64,000 nucleotides of DNA. Origin: Nocardioides lianchengensis (GTDB lineage Bacteria; Actinomycetota; Actinomycetes; Propionibacteriales; Nocardioidaceae). Position 1 is the stretch's first letter. Each line of letters opens with the position of its first letter. A program made the translations under genes and the position numbers. Of the stretch, positions 51,558 to 59,343 are shown piece after piece. The notes beneath the pieces were generated by a model. The model saw nothing but the letters and a program-made list of their open reading frames with translations, was not told the DNA's origin and did not search any database. The stretch is taken from positions 97,209-161,208 of the forward strand of contig NZ_FMZM01000013.1 of the NCBI RefSeq assembly GCF_900101465.1. The letters run 5' to 3'.

Positions 51558-52037
51558 ATGAAGCTGCTCGATCGCGTCGTCCTCCCGCTCCGGGTGCTGC
51601 TGGTCCTGCTCCTCGTCGGCCTGGTCTTCGGTCAGCTCGTGAGCATCCCGGGCCAGTTCGCCCACCTCGCGCAGGAGGAGCCGGACCTGGCCCACCTGCG
51701 TTGGCCGCTGACGGCGTTCTTCGTCCTCGAGGTGCTCGCGCTGCAGGTCGTGGTCGTCTGCACCTGGCGGCTGCTGACCCTCGCCCACGCCGACCGGATC
51801 TTCAGCGCCGAGGCGTTCGCGTGGGTCGACGGGATCGTCGGCGCGATCGCCGCGGCCTGGCTGCTGTACGCCGCCGGCGCGGCCTGGGCGATCGCGCAGG
51901 CCGACGACCCCGGCACCCCCATCCTGCTCATCGGCGTCGGTCTCGTGGGCGGCGTGGTGACCCTGGTCCTGGTGGTGATGCGGGCGCTGCTGCACCAGGC
52001 CACCGACCTGCGACTGGAGCTGGAGGCGGTGATCTGA
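51558..52037 (+). CDS. DUF2975-like membrane protein
   Basis: 159-residue membrane protein with four hydrophobic segments: about 9-29, 48-67, 88-110 and 120-142. Overall arrangement and the neighbouring XRE protein match DUF2975 proteins. ATG 51558 lies at the predicted transcription start; an out-of-frame ATG at 51554 is rejected. The stop codon shares one base with the next gene (TGATG). The membrane protein and small HTH protein may form a sensing pair. Confidence 0.85.
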   Translation: MKLLDRVVLPLRVLLVLLLVGLVFGQLVSIPGQFAHLAQEEPDLAHLRWPLTAFFVLEVLALQVVVVCTWRLLTLAHADRIFSAEAFAWVDGIVGAIAAAWLLYAAGAAWAIAQADDPGTPILLIGVGLVGGVVTLVLVVMRALLHQATDLRLELEAVI

Positions 52038-52288
52038 TGGCGATCGTCGTGCGCATCGACGTCCAACTGGCCCGGCGCAAGCTGTCGGTCGGCGACTTCG
52101 CCGAGCAGGTCGGGCTCACCCCCGCCAACGTCGCCGTGCTGAAGAACGGCCGGGCCAAGGCGGTCCGGTTCAGCACGCTGGAGGCGATGTGCCGGGTGCT
52201 CGACTGCCAGCCCGGCGACCTCCTGGAGTGGGTCGACGACGACGTCCCGCTGAGTGCGTCGACCCCGGCAGGTGGCGTCGGGCGCTGA
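52037..52288 (+). CDS. small XRE-type DNA-binding protein
   Basis: 83-residue helix-turn-helix protein. MAIVVRIDVQLARRKLSVGDFAEQVGLTPANVAVLKNGRAKAVRFSTLEAMCRVLDCQPGDLLEW is the compact HTH_26/Cro type. It begins on the TGATG of the membrane-protein stop, so it is coupled. The tandem GACATTCGAT repeats at the promoter are its probable autoregulatory sites. Confidence 0.92.
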   Translation: MAIVVRIDVQLARRKLSVGDFAEQVGLTPANVAVLKNGRAKAVRFSTLEAMCRVLDCQPGDLLEWVDDDVPLSASTPAGGVGR

Positions 52289-52300
52289 CACGATGCCGCC

Positions 52301-53020
52301 GTGACGAGACGTTTCGAGGGCAAGCGGGCACTGGTGACCGGCGCGGCGGGTGGCGTCGGCCGGGCGACGGTCGAGCTGCTGGCCGAGGAGGGTGCGCAGG
52401 TCGTCGGCGTCGACCTCCGCGGCGGTGAGGACGTCGTCGCCTGCGACGTGAGCGACGCCGGCTCGGTGACGACGGCGATGGCCACCGCGGTGGACCGGTT
52501 GGGCGGGCTCGACGTACTCGTGAACGTGGCGGGCATCGACCAGTTCCGCCGCTTCGAGGACCTGGAGCTCGACGTCTGGCAGCGCCACCTCGGGGTCAAC
52601 CTGACCGGGCCGATGCTGATGAGCCAGGCGGCGCTGCCCCATCTGCGCGCCAGCCGGGGGAACATCGTCACCATCGCGTCGATCGCCGGGCTGCGCGCAC
52701 AGCCCTACCAGGCGGCGTACTGCGCCTCCAAGAGCGGCGTCATCATGCTGATGAAGTCGCTGGCCCTCGAGCTGGCCGCCGACGGGATCCGGGTCAACAC
52801 GATCTGCCCCGGCGGCGTCGAGACCGACCTGCCGATGACCGCGGCCGCCGAGCACGCCGACTCCCAGCTCGACTGGGGCCTGCTCAGCGAGACCGCCGGC
52901 GGCCGCTACGGCTTCATGCCGCCGCGCGACATCGCCGACGCGATCGCCTACCTCGGCTCGGACGCCGCGGCCTCGGTCACGGGAGCAGTGCTCTCCGTGG
53001 ACCGCGGCACCGCCTGCTGA
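52301..53020 (+). CDS. short-chain dehydrogenase/reductase
   Basis: 239-residue SDR. Coenzyme motif TGAAGGVGRA near 14; NVAGID near 80; catalytic Ser in TIASIAG near 127 and Y-x3-K in YCASKSG near 140. The terminal GAVLSVDRGTAC fits the classical type, and the adjacent D in VGVDLRGG favours NAD. GTG start with CACGAT six bases upstream. Nothing nearby points to a substrate. Confidence 0.92.
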   Translation: MTRRFEGKRALVTGAAGGVGRATVELLAEEGAQVVGVDLRGGEDVVACDVSDAGSVTTAMATAVDRLGGLDVLVNVAGIDQFRRFEDLELDVWQRHLGVNLTGPMLMSQAALPHLRASRGNIVTIASIAGLRAQPYQAAYCASKSGVIMLMKSLALELAADGIRVNTICPGGVETDLPMTAAAEHADSQLDWGLLSETAGGRYGFMPPRDIADAIAYLGSDAAASVTGAVLSVDRGTAC

Positions 53021-53042
53021 GGGTCCGGCGCTCAGCTCCGAC

Positions 53043-53105
53043 CTACTGCGCGTCGACTCCGGGGCGCCTGGACTTCGTTGTCGTCGGTCGCCATGACTCC
53101 GTCAT
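53043..53105 (-). CDS. possible 20-residue peptide
   Basis: A short reading frame (MTESWRPTTTKSRRPGVDAQ) preceded by the strong ribosome site AGGAGGGAGAC at 7 bases. It lies downstream of the WS/DGAT gene on the same strand. A second 20-codon frame with its own ATG overlaps it at 53032-53094. Too short to judge from codons. Confidence 0.3.
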   Translation of the reverse strand: MTESWRPTTTKSRRPGVDAQ

Positions 53106-53176
53106 GTCTCCCTCCTCCGCCTTGCCAGGCACTCCCGGACACGACGCTCGCGACGGCCGGAGCAGAGCGCCGGACC

Positions 53177-54574
53177 CTAGACCCCGACCGCCTTCTCCAG
53201 CGCCGCGACCTCGGCGTCGAGGTGGCCGAGCAGCCGCTGCAGGTGCGGGACGGTACGACGGCAGCCGGTCAGCCCGAAGCCCATCTTCTGGTCGTACGAC
53301 GTGCAGGTGATGTTGAGCGCCATGCCGTTGATCGGGATCGACAACGGGTAGGTGCCGACCAGCTTGGCGCCGTTCCAGTAATGGGTGGTGCGCGGGCCGG
53401 GCACGTTGCTGATGATCAGGTTGTACGGCGACCGCACGATCCCCTGCAGCCGCAGCAGCGGCGGCAGGATCGCGGGGGCCTGACCGAGCGCGCTCATCGC
53501 GACGATCTGCAGCGGGGTCATGCTCGACAGGGCGTCCTTGCCGGTGCTCATCGAGCGGCTGATCTCGGCCAGCCGGTCGGCGGGGTCGGCGAGGTCGGTG
53601 CCCAGGCGGCACATGATGGCGCCGATGGCGTTGCCACCGTCGGCCGACGCGACGTGCGACTGCTTGGCGTTGAGGCCGATCGGGACCATCGCGACCAGCG
53701 GCGTCTCGGGGAGGGCGCTGATCTCGAGGAGGTACTGCCGCACGGCGCCCGAGCACATCGCCAGCACCACGTCGTTGATGGTCGCGCCGCCCGCCTTGCC
53801 GATCGCGCGCAGCCGGGCGATCGGCCAGTCCTGGGCGGCGAAGCGGCGCGAGCCGGTGATCCGCTGGTTGAAGATGGTCCGCGGGGCGTGGAAGGACACG
53901 GCCGAGGTCTCGTTGCGGATGCCCTTGTTGAGGGTCTTGATCAGCGCGCCGGGCAGACCGGCCGCTTCGGCGGTCAGGCCCATGCCGGTCGAGAGCGCGT
54001 GCCGGAACAGGTCCTGCGGGACCTCCGCGAGGTCCGTCGTCCGGGGGCTGCGCGCAGGGCGGGCGCCCCACGGCGCCGGCATCTGCCGCTGGTCGGGGTC
54101 GGTGCTCAGCACGCTCTGCATCAGACGCATCGCGGAGACGCCGTCGACCAGGGCGTGGTGAGACTTGGTGTACCAGGCGACCCGGCCGTCGCGGAGGCCC
54201 TCGATCACCGTCGACTCCCACAGCGGGCGCTCCCAGGCCAGCCGGGTGCCGTGCATCCGGCCGCACAGCTCGAGCAGCTCGCGGATCCGGCCCGGCTTGG
54301 GCAGCGCGGCGTGCCGGACGTGGTGCTCGATGTCGAACTGCTCGTCCTCGCGCCACACCAGCTGGCCGGCGGTCGACAGCGAGCGGTAGGGGTGCTTGAT
54401 GAACAGCGGGCTGATCTCGGCCTCGTCGCGCATCGCCTCGTACATCAGCCGCGTGTAGTCGCGCCCGGCCCCGTCCGGCTTCTCGAACAGCTGGAGTCCG
54501 CCGACGTGCATCGGCTGGCTGCGGTTCTCGGCGAGCAGGAACGCGGCCGAGGTGGGGTCGATCGGTGTGACCAC
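53177..54574 (-). CDS. wax ester synthase / diacylglycerol acyltransferase
   Basis: 465-residue WS/DGAT bifunctional acyltransferase, making wax esters or triacylglycerol for storage lipid. The condensing motif HHALVDG is at 139-145, followed by an S/T-rich turn. Other typical parts are PLWESTVIEGL, LRAIGKAGGATINDVVLAMCSGAVRQYL and VSNVPGPRTTHYWNGAKL-like (ISNVPGPRTTHYWNGAK). GTG 54574 follows a GAAAGG; the upstream open frame to 54727 lacks a ribosome site. A storage role fits the actinobacterial setting. Confidence 0.94.
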   Translation of the reverse strand: MVTPIDPTSAAFLLAENRSQPMHVGGLQLFEKPDGAGRDYTRLMYEAMRDEAEISPLFIKHPYRSLSTAGQLVWREDEQFDIEHHVRHAALPKPGRIRELLELCGRMHGTRLAWERPLWESTVIEGLRDGRVAWYTKSHHALVDGVSAMRLMQSVLSTDPDQRQMPAPWGARPARSPRTTDLAEVPQDLFRHALSTGMGLTAEAAGLPGALIKTLNKGIRNETSAVSFHAPRTIFNQRITGSRRFAAQDWPIARLRAIGKAGGATINDVVLAMCSGAVRQYLLEISALPETPLVAMVPIGLNAKQSHVASADGGNAIGAIMCRLGTDLADPADRLAEISRSMSTGKDALSSMTPLQIVAMSALGQAPAILPPLLRLQGIVRSPYNLIISNVPGPRTTHYWNGAKLVGTYPLSIPINGMALNITCTSYDQKMGFGLTGCRRTVPHLQRLLGHLDAEVAALEKAVGV

Positions 54575-54725
54575 GGAGGGCCTTTCGCAGGATGACGCCG
54601 GGTGGTGAGGGGGCAACTCTCGCCAATGGTGACGCCGGCCACAAGCCGGACACGCTCTGCGGGGTTTCCCTCGTCCTTCGCGGGAGGTCTTGTCGGTGCT
54701 GCGCGGCCCGGCCCAGGGTCGTCGC

Positions 54726-55382
54726 ATGACGATCCGCCGCCTGCTGTCCGCCGCCGTCTCCGCCGCTGTCGTGCCCGTCGTGCTGGTCGCCGTACCGGCT
54801 CCCGCGCACGCGGCCGACTACTCCGCCCCGCTGTCCACCGCCATCGCCGACCTGCCCGGGGCCACCGAGGACCGCACCGGCTACTCGCGCGACCTGTTCA
54901 ACCACTGGGTCGACGCCGACGGCGACGGCTGCAGCACCCGCAACGAGGTGCTGATCGAGGAGGCCGACGACCCGGTGACCGTGGGCTCGGGCTGCTCGCT
55001 GTCGGGCGGGCGCTGGTACTCCTACTACGACGGCGAGTCCTGGACGGCCACCGGCGACGTCGACATCGACCACATGGTCCCGCTGGCGGAGGCCTGGGAC
55101 TCCGGGGCGAGCGGCTGGTCGTCGGCCGATCGGGAGTCCTACGCCAACGACCTCGACGACCGGCGCACGCTGGTCGGGGTCACCGACAGCGTCAACCAGG
55201 CCAAGGGCGACCAGGACCCGGCGGAGTGGCTGCCGGAGCTGCAGCAGTGCCGCTACCTGGAGGAGTGGGTCGCGGTGAAGCACCGGTGGGGGCTCGCCGT
55301 CGACACCGCCGAGCGCTCGGCGCTGACCTCGCTGGCCTCCGGGTGCAGCGACGTGACGATCACGGTGACGTTGGCCCGCTGA
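54726..55382 (+). CDS. secreted HNH-type nuclease (DUF1524-like)
   Basis: 218-residue exported protein. Signal peptide (basic MTIRR, hydrophobic 6-27, AHA cleavage near 31). The catalytic core is GDVDIDHMVPLAEAWDSGA with the HNH/DHxxP residues, an upstream DADGDGCSTRNEVL, and a downstream DDRRTLVGVTDSVNQAKGD. Cys pairs (GCS and CRYL/GCSD) may form disulfides. It is close to secreted HNH nucleases of Streptomyces. ATG 54726 begins the signal peptide. Likely degrades external DNA. Confidence 0.9.
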   Translation: MTIRRLLSAAVSAAVVPVVLVAVPAPAHAADYSAPLSTAIADLPGATEDRTGYSRDLFNHWVDADGDGCSTRNEVLIEEADDPVTVGSGCSLSGGRWYSYYDGESWTATGDVDIDHMVPLAEAWDSGASGWSSADRESYANDLDDRRTLVGVTDSVNQAKGDQDPAEWLPELQQCRYLEEWVAVKHRWGLAVDTAERSALTSLASGCSDVTITVTLAR

Positions 55383-55524
55383 CCGGCCCGCTGACCGTCC
55401 ACAGGCGGCTCTCCCGCACGGGTTCTCCCCAGGTACGCCGGCGCCACCGTCCCGCGTCCCCGCTCGTCCCTAGCGTCGTCGGTACGCCGGAACTCGCCGG
55501 CCCGTCACCCTCGGGGGTCCACCC

Positions 55525-55848
55525 ATGTCCAAGCTCCTCGCCCTGCTCGCCGCCGCCGGCTGTGCGGTCCTGCTCCTGCTCGGCGTCAGCCTGCCTGCCA
55601 GCAGCAGCACCGCCCAGGCGCCCGCGCCCGACACCATCGTCGAGATCACCGGCGACGCCGCCAACGGCTTCGAGATCCACCACTACGACGGCTCCGCGCT
55701 CTACCCGCCGACCGACTCCGAGGCCCGGGCCGAGTGCGGCGAGTACGACACCCGCGTCGCCCGGGTCCGCTGCCGCACCGAGGTCCGGGTCTGGTACCGA
55801 GACCTCGGCGACCTGCAGCAGGCCCTCGACTGGGCCCACGCCTCCTGA
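55525..55848 (+). CDS. small secreted protein, unknown function
   Basis: Predicted 107-residue exported protein: signal peptide (hydrophobic 5-21, cleavage near ASSST at 25-29), then a mature domain with a Cys pair (AECGEYD and RVRCRTE), YDGSALYPPTDSEARAE, and VWYRDLGDLQQALDWAHAS. ATG after GGGGGTCC. No family recognised. The following repeat starts four bases after its stop. Confidence 0.7.
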   Translation: MSKLLALLAAAGCAVLLLLGVSLPASSSTAQAPAPDTIVEITGDAANGFEIHHYDGSALYPPTDSEARAECGEYDTRVARVRCRTEVRVWYRDLGDLQQALDWAHAS

Positions 55849-55852
55849 CCCA

Positions 55853-55932
55853 ACCGGTGGTTGAGCAGGTTGCGCAGCAACGTGCCGCACCGGTGGTTGA
55901 GCAGGTTGCGCAGCAACCGTGTCGAAACCCGG
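55853..55932. repeat. dispersed GGTTGAG repeat, tandem copy B
   Basis: Two 29-bp units at 55853-55881 and 55889-55917, 36 bp apart, each containing GGTTGAGCAGGTTGCGCAG and ending GCAAC, followed by TCGAAACC. Same ends as copy A at 42030. Each unit folds as GGTTGC-GCA-GCAAC(C). Confidence 0.75.
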
Positions 55933-55973
55933 TGAGCCGACAGGCGACCTGAGTCCCGTGGGACCATCACCCC

Positions 55974-57074
55974 ATGGAGGCCGGACCGCTCGACCGGATG
56001 TGGAGCCGCAGCCGGCTGTCGGTCCGGGCCCGCATCGCCCGGCTGAGCTCGAAGCGCTGGCAGATCGCCCAGTGCGCGATCGCGGCCGGCGTCGCCTGGG
56101 TCGTCGCGGCCGACCTGTTCGACCACCCGACGCCGTTCTTCGCGCCGGTGGCGGCCGTGGTCGCGCTCGGCACGTCGTACGGCCAGCGGCTGCGCCGGGT
56201 CGCCGAGATCACCGTCGGGGTCGCGGTCGGGGTGCTCATCGCCGACCTGCTGGTGCTCGAGCTCGGCACCGGCGGGTGGCAGATCGCCTTGATCGTCGGG
56301 CTCGCGATGTCCAGCGCCTTCCTGCTCGACGGCGGCCAGCTGCTGGTCACCCAGGCCGCGGTGCAGTCGATCATCGTCAGCACCCTCGTCCCGGAGCCCG
56401 ACGCCGCGTTCACGCGCTGGACCGATGCGGTCATCGGCGGAGCGGTCGCACTGGTCGCGGCGACCGTCGTACCGGCCGCGCCGTTGCGGCGACCGCGCGA
56501 GCAGGCGGCCGTGGTGATGCGCAAGATCGCCGGGCTGCTGCGCGCGGCGGGGGAGGTGATGGTCGACGGGGAGGTCGAGCACGGGCTGGAGCTGCTGGCC
56601 GACGCCCGGTCCACCGACGGGCTGATCCGCGAGCTCCAGGCGGCGGCCGACGAGGGGATGGCCGTGGTCGCCTCCTCGCCGTTCCGGGTGCGCCACAAGG
56701 GCAACATCCGGCGGATGGCCGAGCTGGTCGACCCGCTCGACCGGGCGCTGCGCAGCACCCGCGTGCTGGTCCGGCAGGTCGCGGTCGCGGCCTACCACCG
56801 GCGGCCCGTGCCGTCGTCGTACTCGATGCTGGCGACGGAGCTGGCCGCCGCGGCCGAGCGGGTCGCCGACGAGCTGGCCGCCGACCGGATGGCCGTCGGG
56901 GCGCGCGACGAGCTGCTCGCGGTGGGCGACGCGACCGGCCGGGTCGAGCGCGCCGACGAGATGAACGCCGAGGTCGTGCTGGCCCAGCTGCGCTCGGTCG
57001 TGGTCGACCTCCTGCTGCTCACCGGTCTCGACCAGCGCGAGTCCACCGAGGCGCTCCCGCCACCCCCGCGATGA
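55974..57074 (+). CDS. FUSC-family membrane protein
   Basis: 366-residue protein of the FUSC (fusaric acid/aromatic efflux-like) family. Helices lie at about 30-60, 62-90, 95-120 and 130-165, including FFAPVAAVVALGTSYGQRLRRVAEITVGVAVGVLI and GAVALVAATVVPA. The C-terminal half is cytoplasmic and helical. Probably exports aromatic compounds, by family. ATG 55974 has GACCAT six bases upstream. It overlaps dinB by four bases (ATGA). Confidence 0.82.
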   Translation: MEAGPLDRMWSRSRLSVRARIARLSSKRWQIAQCAIAAGVAWVVAADLFDHPTPFFAPVAAVVALGTSYGQRLRRVAEITVGVAVGVLIADLLVLELGTGGWQIALIVGLAMSSAFLLDGGQLLVTQAAVQSIIVSTLVPEPDAAFTRWTDAVIGGAVALVAATVVPAAPLRRPREQAAVVMRKIAGLLRAAGEVMVDGEVEHGLELLADARSTDGLIRELQAAADEGMAVVASSPFRVRHKGNIRRMAELVDPLDRALRSTRVLVRQVAVAAYHRRPVPSSYSMLATELAAAAERVADELAADRMAVGARDELLAVGDATGRVERADEMNAEVVLAQLRSVVVDLLLLTGLDQRESTEALPPPPR

Positions 57075-58162
57075 GCCCCGCGATGACCGCCTGGGTCCTG
57101 CACGTCGACCTCGACCAGTTCATCGCGGCGGTCGAGGTGCTGCGGCGGCCCGAGCTGGCCGGGCGGCCGGTGGTCGTGGGCGGCCGGGGCGACCCGAGCG
57201 AGCGGGGCGTGGTGTCGACGGCGTCGTACGAGGCGCGCGAGCACGGCGTCGGCTCCGGCATGCCGCTTCGTCTGGCGGCCCGCAAGTGCCCCGATGCGGT
57301 CTTCCTGCCGGTCGACAAGGACGCGTACGACGCCGCCTCGGCCGAGGTCATGGACACGCTGCGCGCACTGACCTGGGGCGGTGCCCCGGTCGTGGTCGAG
57401 GTGCTGGGCTGGGACGAGGCGTTCGTGGCCGCCTCGGTCCCCGACGCCGACCTCGACCCGCAGGCGTTCGCGGACCGGGTCCGCGAGGAGGTGCTGGCCG
57501 CGACCCGACTGCACTGCTCGGTCGGCATCGGTGACACGAAGCTGCGCGCCAAGGTCGCGACCGACCTCGGGAAGCCGCGCGGGACGTTCCGGCTCACCGC
57601 CGAGAACTGGTTCGAGGTGATGGGGGAGCGGCCCACCCGGGCGCTGTGGGGGATCGGCGCCAAGACCGAGAAGAAGCTGGCCGCACTGGGCATCGAGACG
57701 GTGCGCCAGCTGGCCGAGTCCGACGCCCGGGTGCTGGCGGCGGAGCTGGGCCCGACGATGGGGCCCTGGTACCACCGGCTCGGGCGCGGCGCCGACACCA
57801 GCCCGGTCGACGCGACCCCGTGGACGCCGCGGGCCCACGGGCGCGAGACCACCTTCCAGGAGGACCTGGTCGACGCCGACCGGATCGCCGAGGAGGTCCG
57901 GGTGCTGACCCGCCGGGTGGTCGAGGACATCGACCGCGAGGGCCGGCCGGCGGCCCGGGTGGGGCTGAAGGTCCGCTACCGGCCGTTCTTCACGGTCAGT
58001 CGCAGCCTGACCCTGCCGGCGGCGAGCAACGACCCGGAGACGCTGGCCGCGGCGGCGGTCGCGCTGCTCGACCGCCTCGACGAGCGCGACCGGGACCGAC
58101 CGGTGCGGCTCCTCGGCGTACGGCTGGAGATGGTGCCGCCCGACGGCGGCTACGCGCGGTAG
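57071..58162 (+). CDS. dinB: Y-family DNA polymerase IV (DinB2-type)
   Basis: 363-residue translesion polymerase. The palm starts with WVLHVDLDQFIAAVE (metal-binding D near 12); a second acidic pair is in VLGWDEAFVA. GCCxxDxTxR-type finger is replaced by STASYEAREHGVGSGMPL. Thumb and little-finger parts follow (WGIGAKTEKKLAALGI, GRETTFQEDLVDA). The SxDEA motif of classical Pol IV is GWDEAF, as in mycobacterial DinB2. Translationally coupled to the FUSC gene upstream; no LexA box was seen nearby. Confidence 0.92.
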   Translation: MSPAMTAWVLHVDLDQFIAAVEVLRRPELAGRPVVVGGRGDPSERGVVSTASYEAREHGVGSGMPLRLAARKCPDAVFLPVDKDAYDAASAEVMDTLRALTWGGAPVVVEVLGWDEAFVAASVPDADLDPQAFADRVREEVLAATRLHCSVGIGDTKLRAKVATDLGKPRGTFRLTAENWFEVMGERPTRALWGIGAKTEKKLAALGIETVRQLAESDARVLAAELGPTMGPWYHRLGRGADTSPVDATPWTPRAHGRETTFQEDLVDADRIAEEVRVLTRRVVEDIDREGRPAARVGLKVRYRPFFTVSRSLTLPAASNDPETLAAAAVALLDRLDERDRDRPVRLLGVRLEMVPPDGGYAR

Positions 58163-58166
58163 CGGC

Positions 58167-59294
58167 TCAGAGGCTGGCGCGCAGCTCGCGCACCACCGAG
58201 TCGACGACCGCCACCAGGTCGCCGCCGGAGCGCGCGGCGACCGCGCGCTGGCGCTGGTACGACGCGCCGCGGCGCGGGATGTCGGCCACCGAGGCCAGCT
58301 CCGCCGAGCAGCCGAGCCGATCGGCGACTGGTTCCAGCCGGACGAGCAGCTCGGCCAGGTCGTCGGTGATCAGCCGCTCCTGCGACTGCGCGTCCAGGAT
58401 GATGATGGCGTCGAGGCCGTAGCGGGCGGCCCGCCACTTGTTCTCCTGCACGTGCCACGGCGGCATGGTCGGCAGCGTCTCGCCGGCGGCCAGCCGGGTG
58501 TCGAGGTCGACGACCAGGCAGTGCACGAGCGCGACCAGGGCGGCCAGGTCGTCGATGCTGGAGACGCCGTCGCAGATCCGGTTCTCGATGGTGCCCAGGT
58601 GGGGCGCGGGGCGGACGTCCCAGCGGATCTCCGAGAGCTCGTCGATCACCCCGGTCGTCATCTGGTCGTGGGCGAACGACTCGAACTCGGCCCAGGTCTC
58701 GAACTGGAACGGCAGGCCCGCCGTCGGGAGCTGCTGGAACATCAGGGCCCGGTTGGAGGCGTAGCCGGTGTCCACGCCGGCCCAGACGGGGGAGGAGGCG
58801 GAGAGGGCCTGGAGGTGCGGGTACCAGTTGAGCAGCGCCGACAGCACCGGCATCACCCGCTCGCGCTCGGGTAGCCCGACGTGGACGTGCACGCCCCAGA
58901 TGAGCATCTGGCGGCCCCACCACTGGGTGCGGTTGATCAGCTCCTCGTAGCGGTGCCCCTCGCTGAGCTGCTGCCCGCTCCAGTCGGCGAACGGGTGGGT
59001 CCCGGCGCCGTACAGGTCGATGTCGAGCTCATCGCCGGCCGCGATCGCCGCGCCCAGCGTGGTGCGCAGGTCGCTCATCGCCTCGTCGACGGTGTGGCAG
59101 ACCCCGGTGACCAGCTCGATGGTGTTCTTCAACAGCTCCTTGTGGAGCCGCTCGGGCTCGGCGAGGCGCGGTTTGGCCCGCGCGAAGAGGTGGCTGGCGT
59201 CGTTGCGGAGGTCACGGCTGCGGCGGTCGACGAGCGCGAGCTCCCACTCCACGCCGAGCGTGGGCTCGGGCGATCCCCTGAAGTCGATCCGCAC
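58167..59294 (-). CDS. GCS2-family carboxylate-amine ligase
   Basis: 375-residue member of the glutamate-cysteine ligase 2 (YbdK/EgtA-like) family. Motifs: PEPTLGVEWELALVD near 10-22, NTIELVTGVC, GTHPFADW, then IWGVHVHVGLPERER, ENRICDG, and HVQENKWRAARYG. It should join a carboxylate to an amine using ATP, but the real substrate of actinobacterial members is usually unproven. GTG 59294 is the best start; the longer open reading covers the leader of the divergent gene. Confidence 0.88.
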   Translation of the reverse strand: MRIDFRGSPEPTLGVEWELALVDRRSRDLRNDASHLFARAKPRLAEPERLHKELLKNTIELVTGVCHTVDEAMSDLRTTLGAAIAAGDELDIDLYGAGTHPFADWSGQQLSEGHRYEELINRTQWWGRQMLIWGVHVHVGLPERERVMPVLSALLNWYPHLQALSASSPVWAGVDTGYASNRALMFQQLPTAGLPFQFETWAEFESFAHDQMTTGVIDELSEIRWDVRPAPHLGTIENRICDGVSSIDDLAALVALVHCLVVDLDTRLAAGETLPTMPPWHVQENKWRAARYGLDAIIILDAQSQERLITDDLAELLVRLEPVADRLGCSAELASVADIPRRGASYQRQRAVAARSGGDLVAVVDSVVRELRASL

Positions 59295-59343
59295 GGTCCC
59301 CAGCCTTCCACAGTGGTCAGGGTGGTCTGGCACCATCGCGGCC

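Noticed and set aside
51554..52288. 244-codon frame starting at ATG 51554
   Set aside because: It overlaps the DUF2975 gene in another frame and only rejoins the real XRE frame near its end; the membrane protein and HTH genes account for the region.
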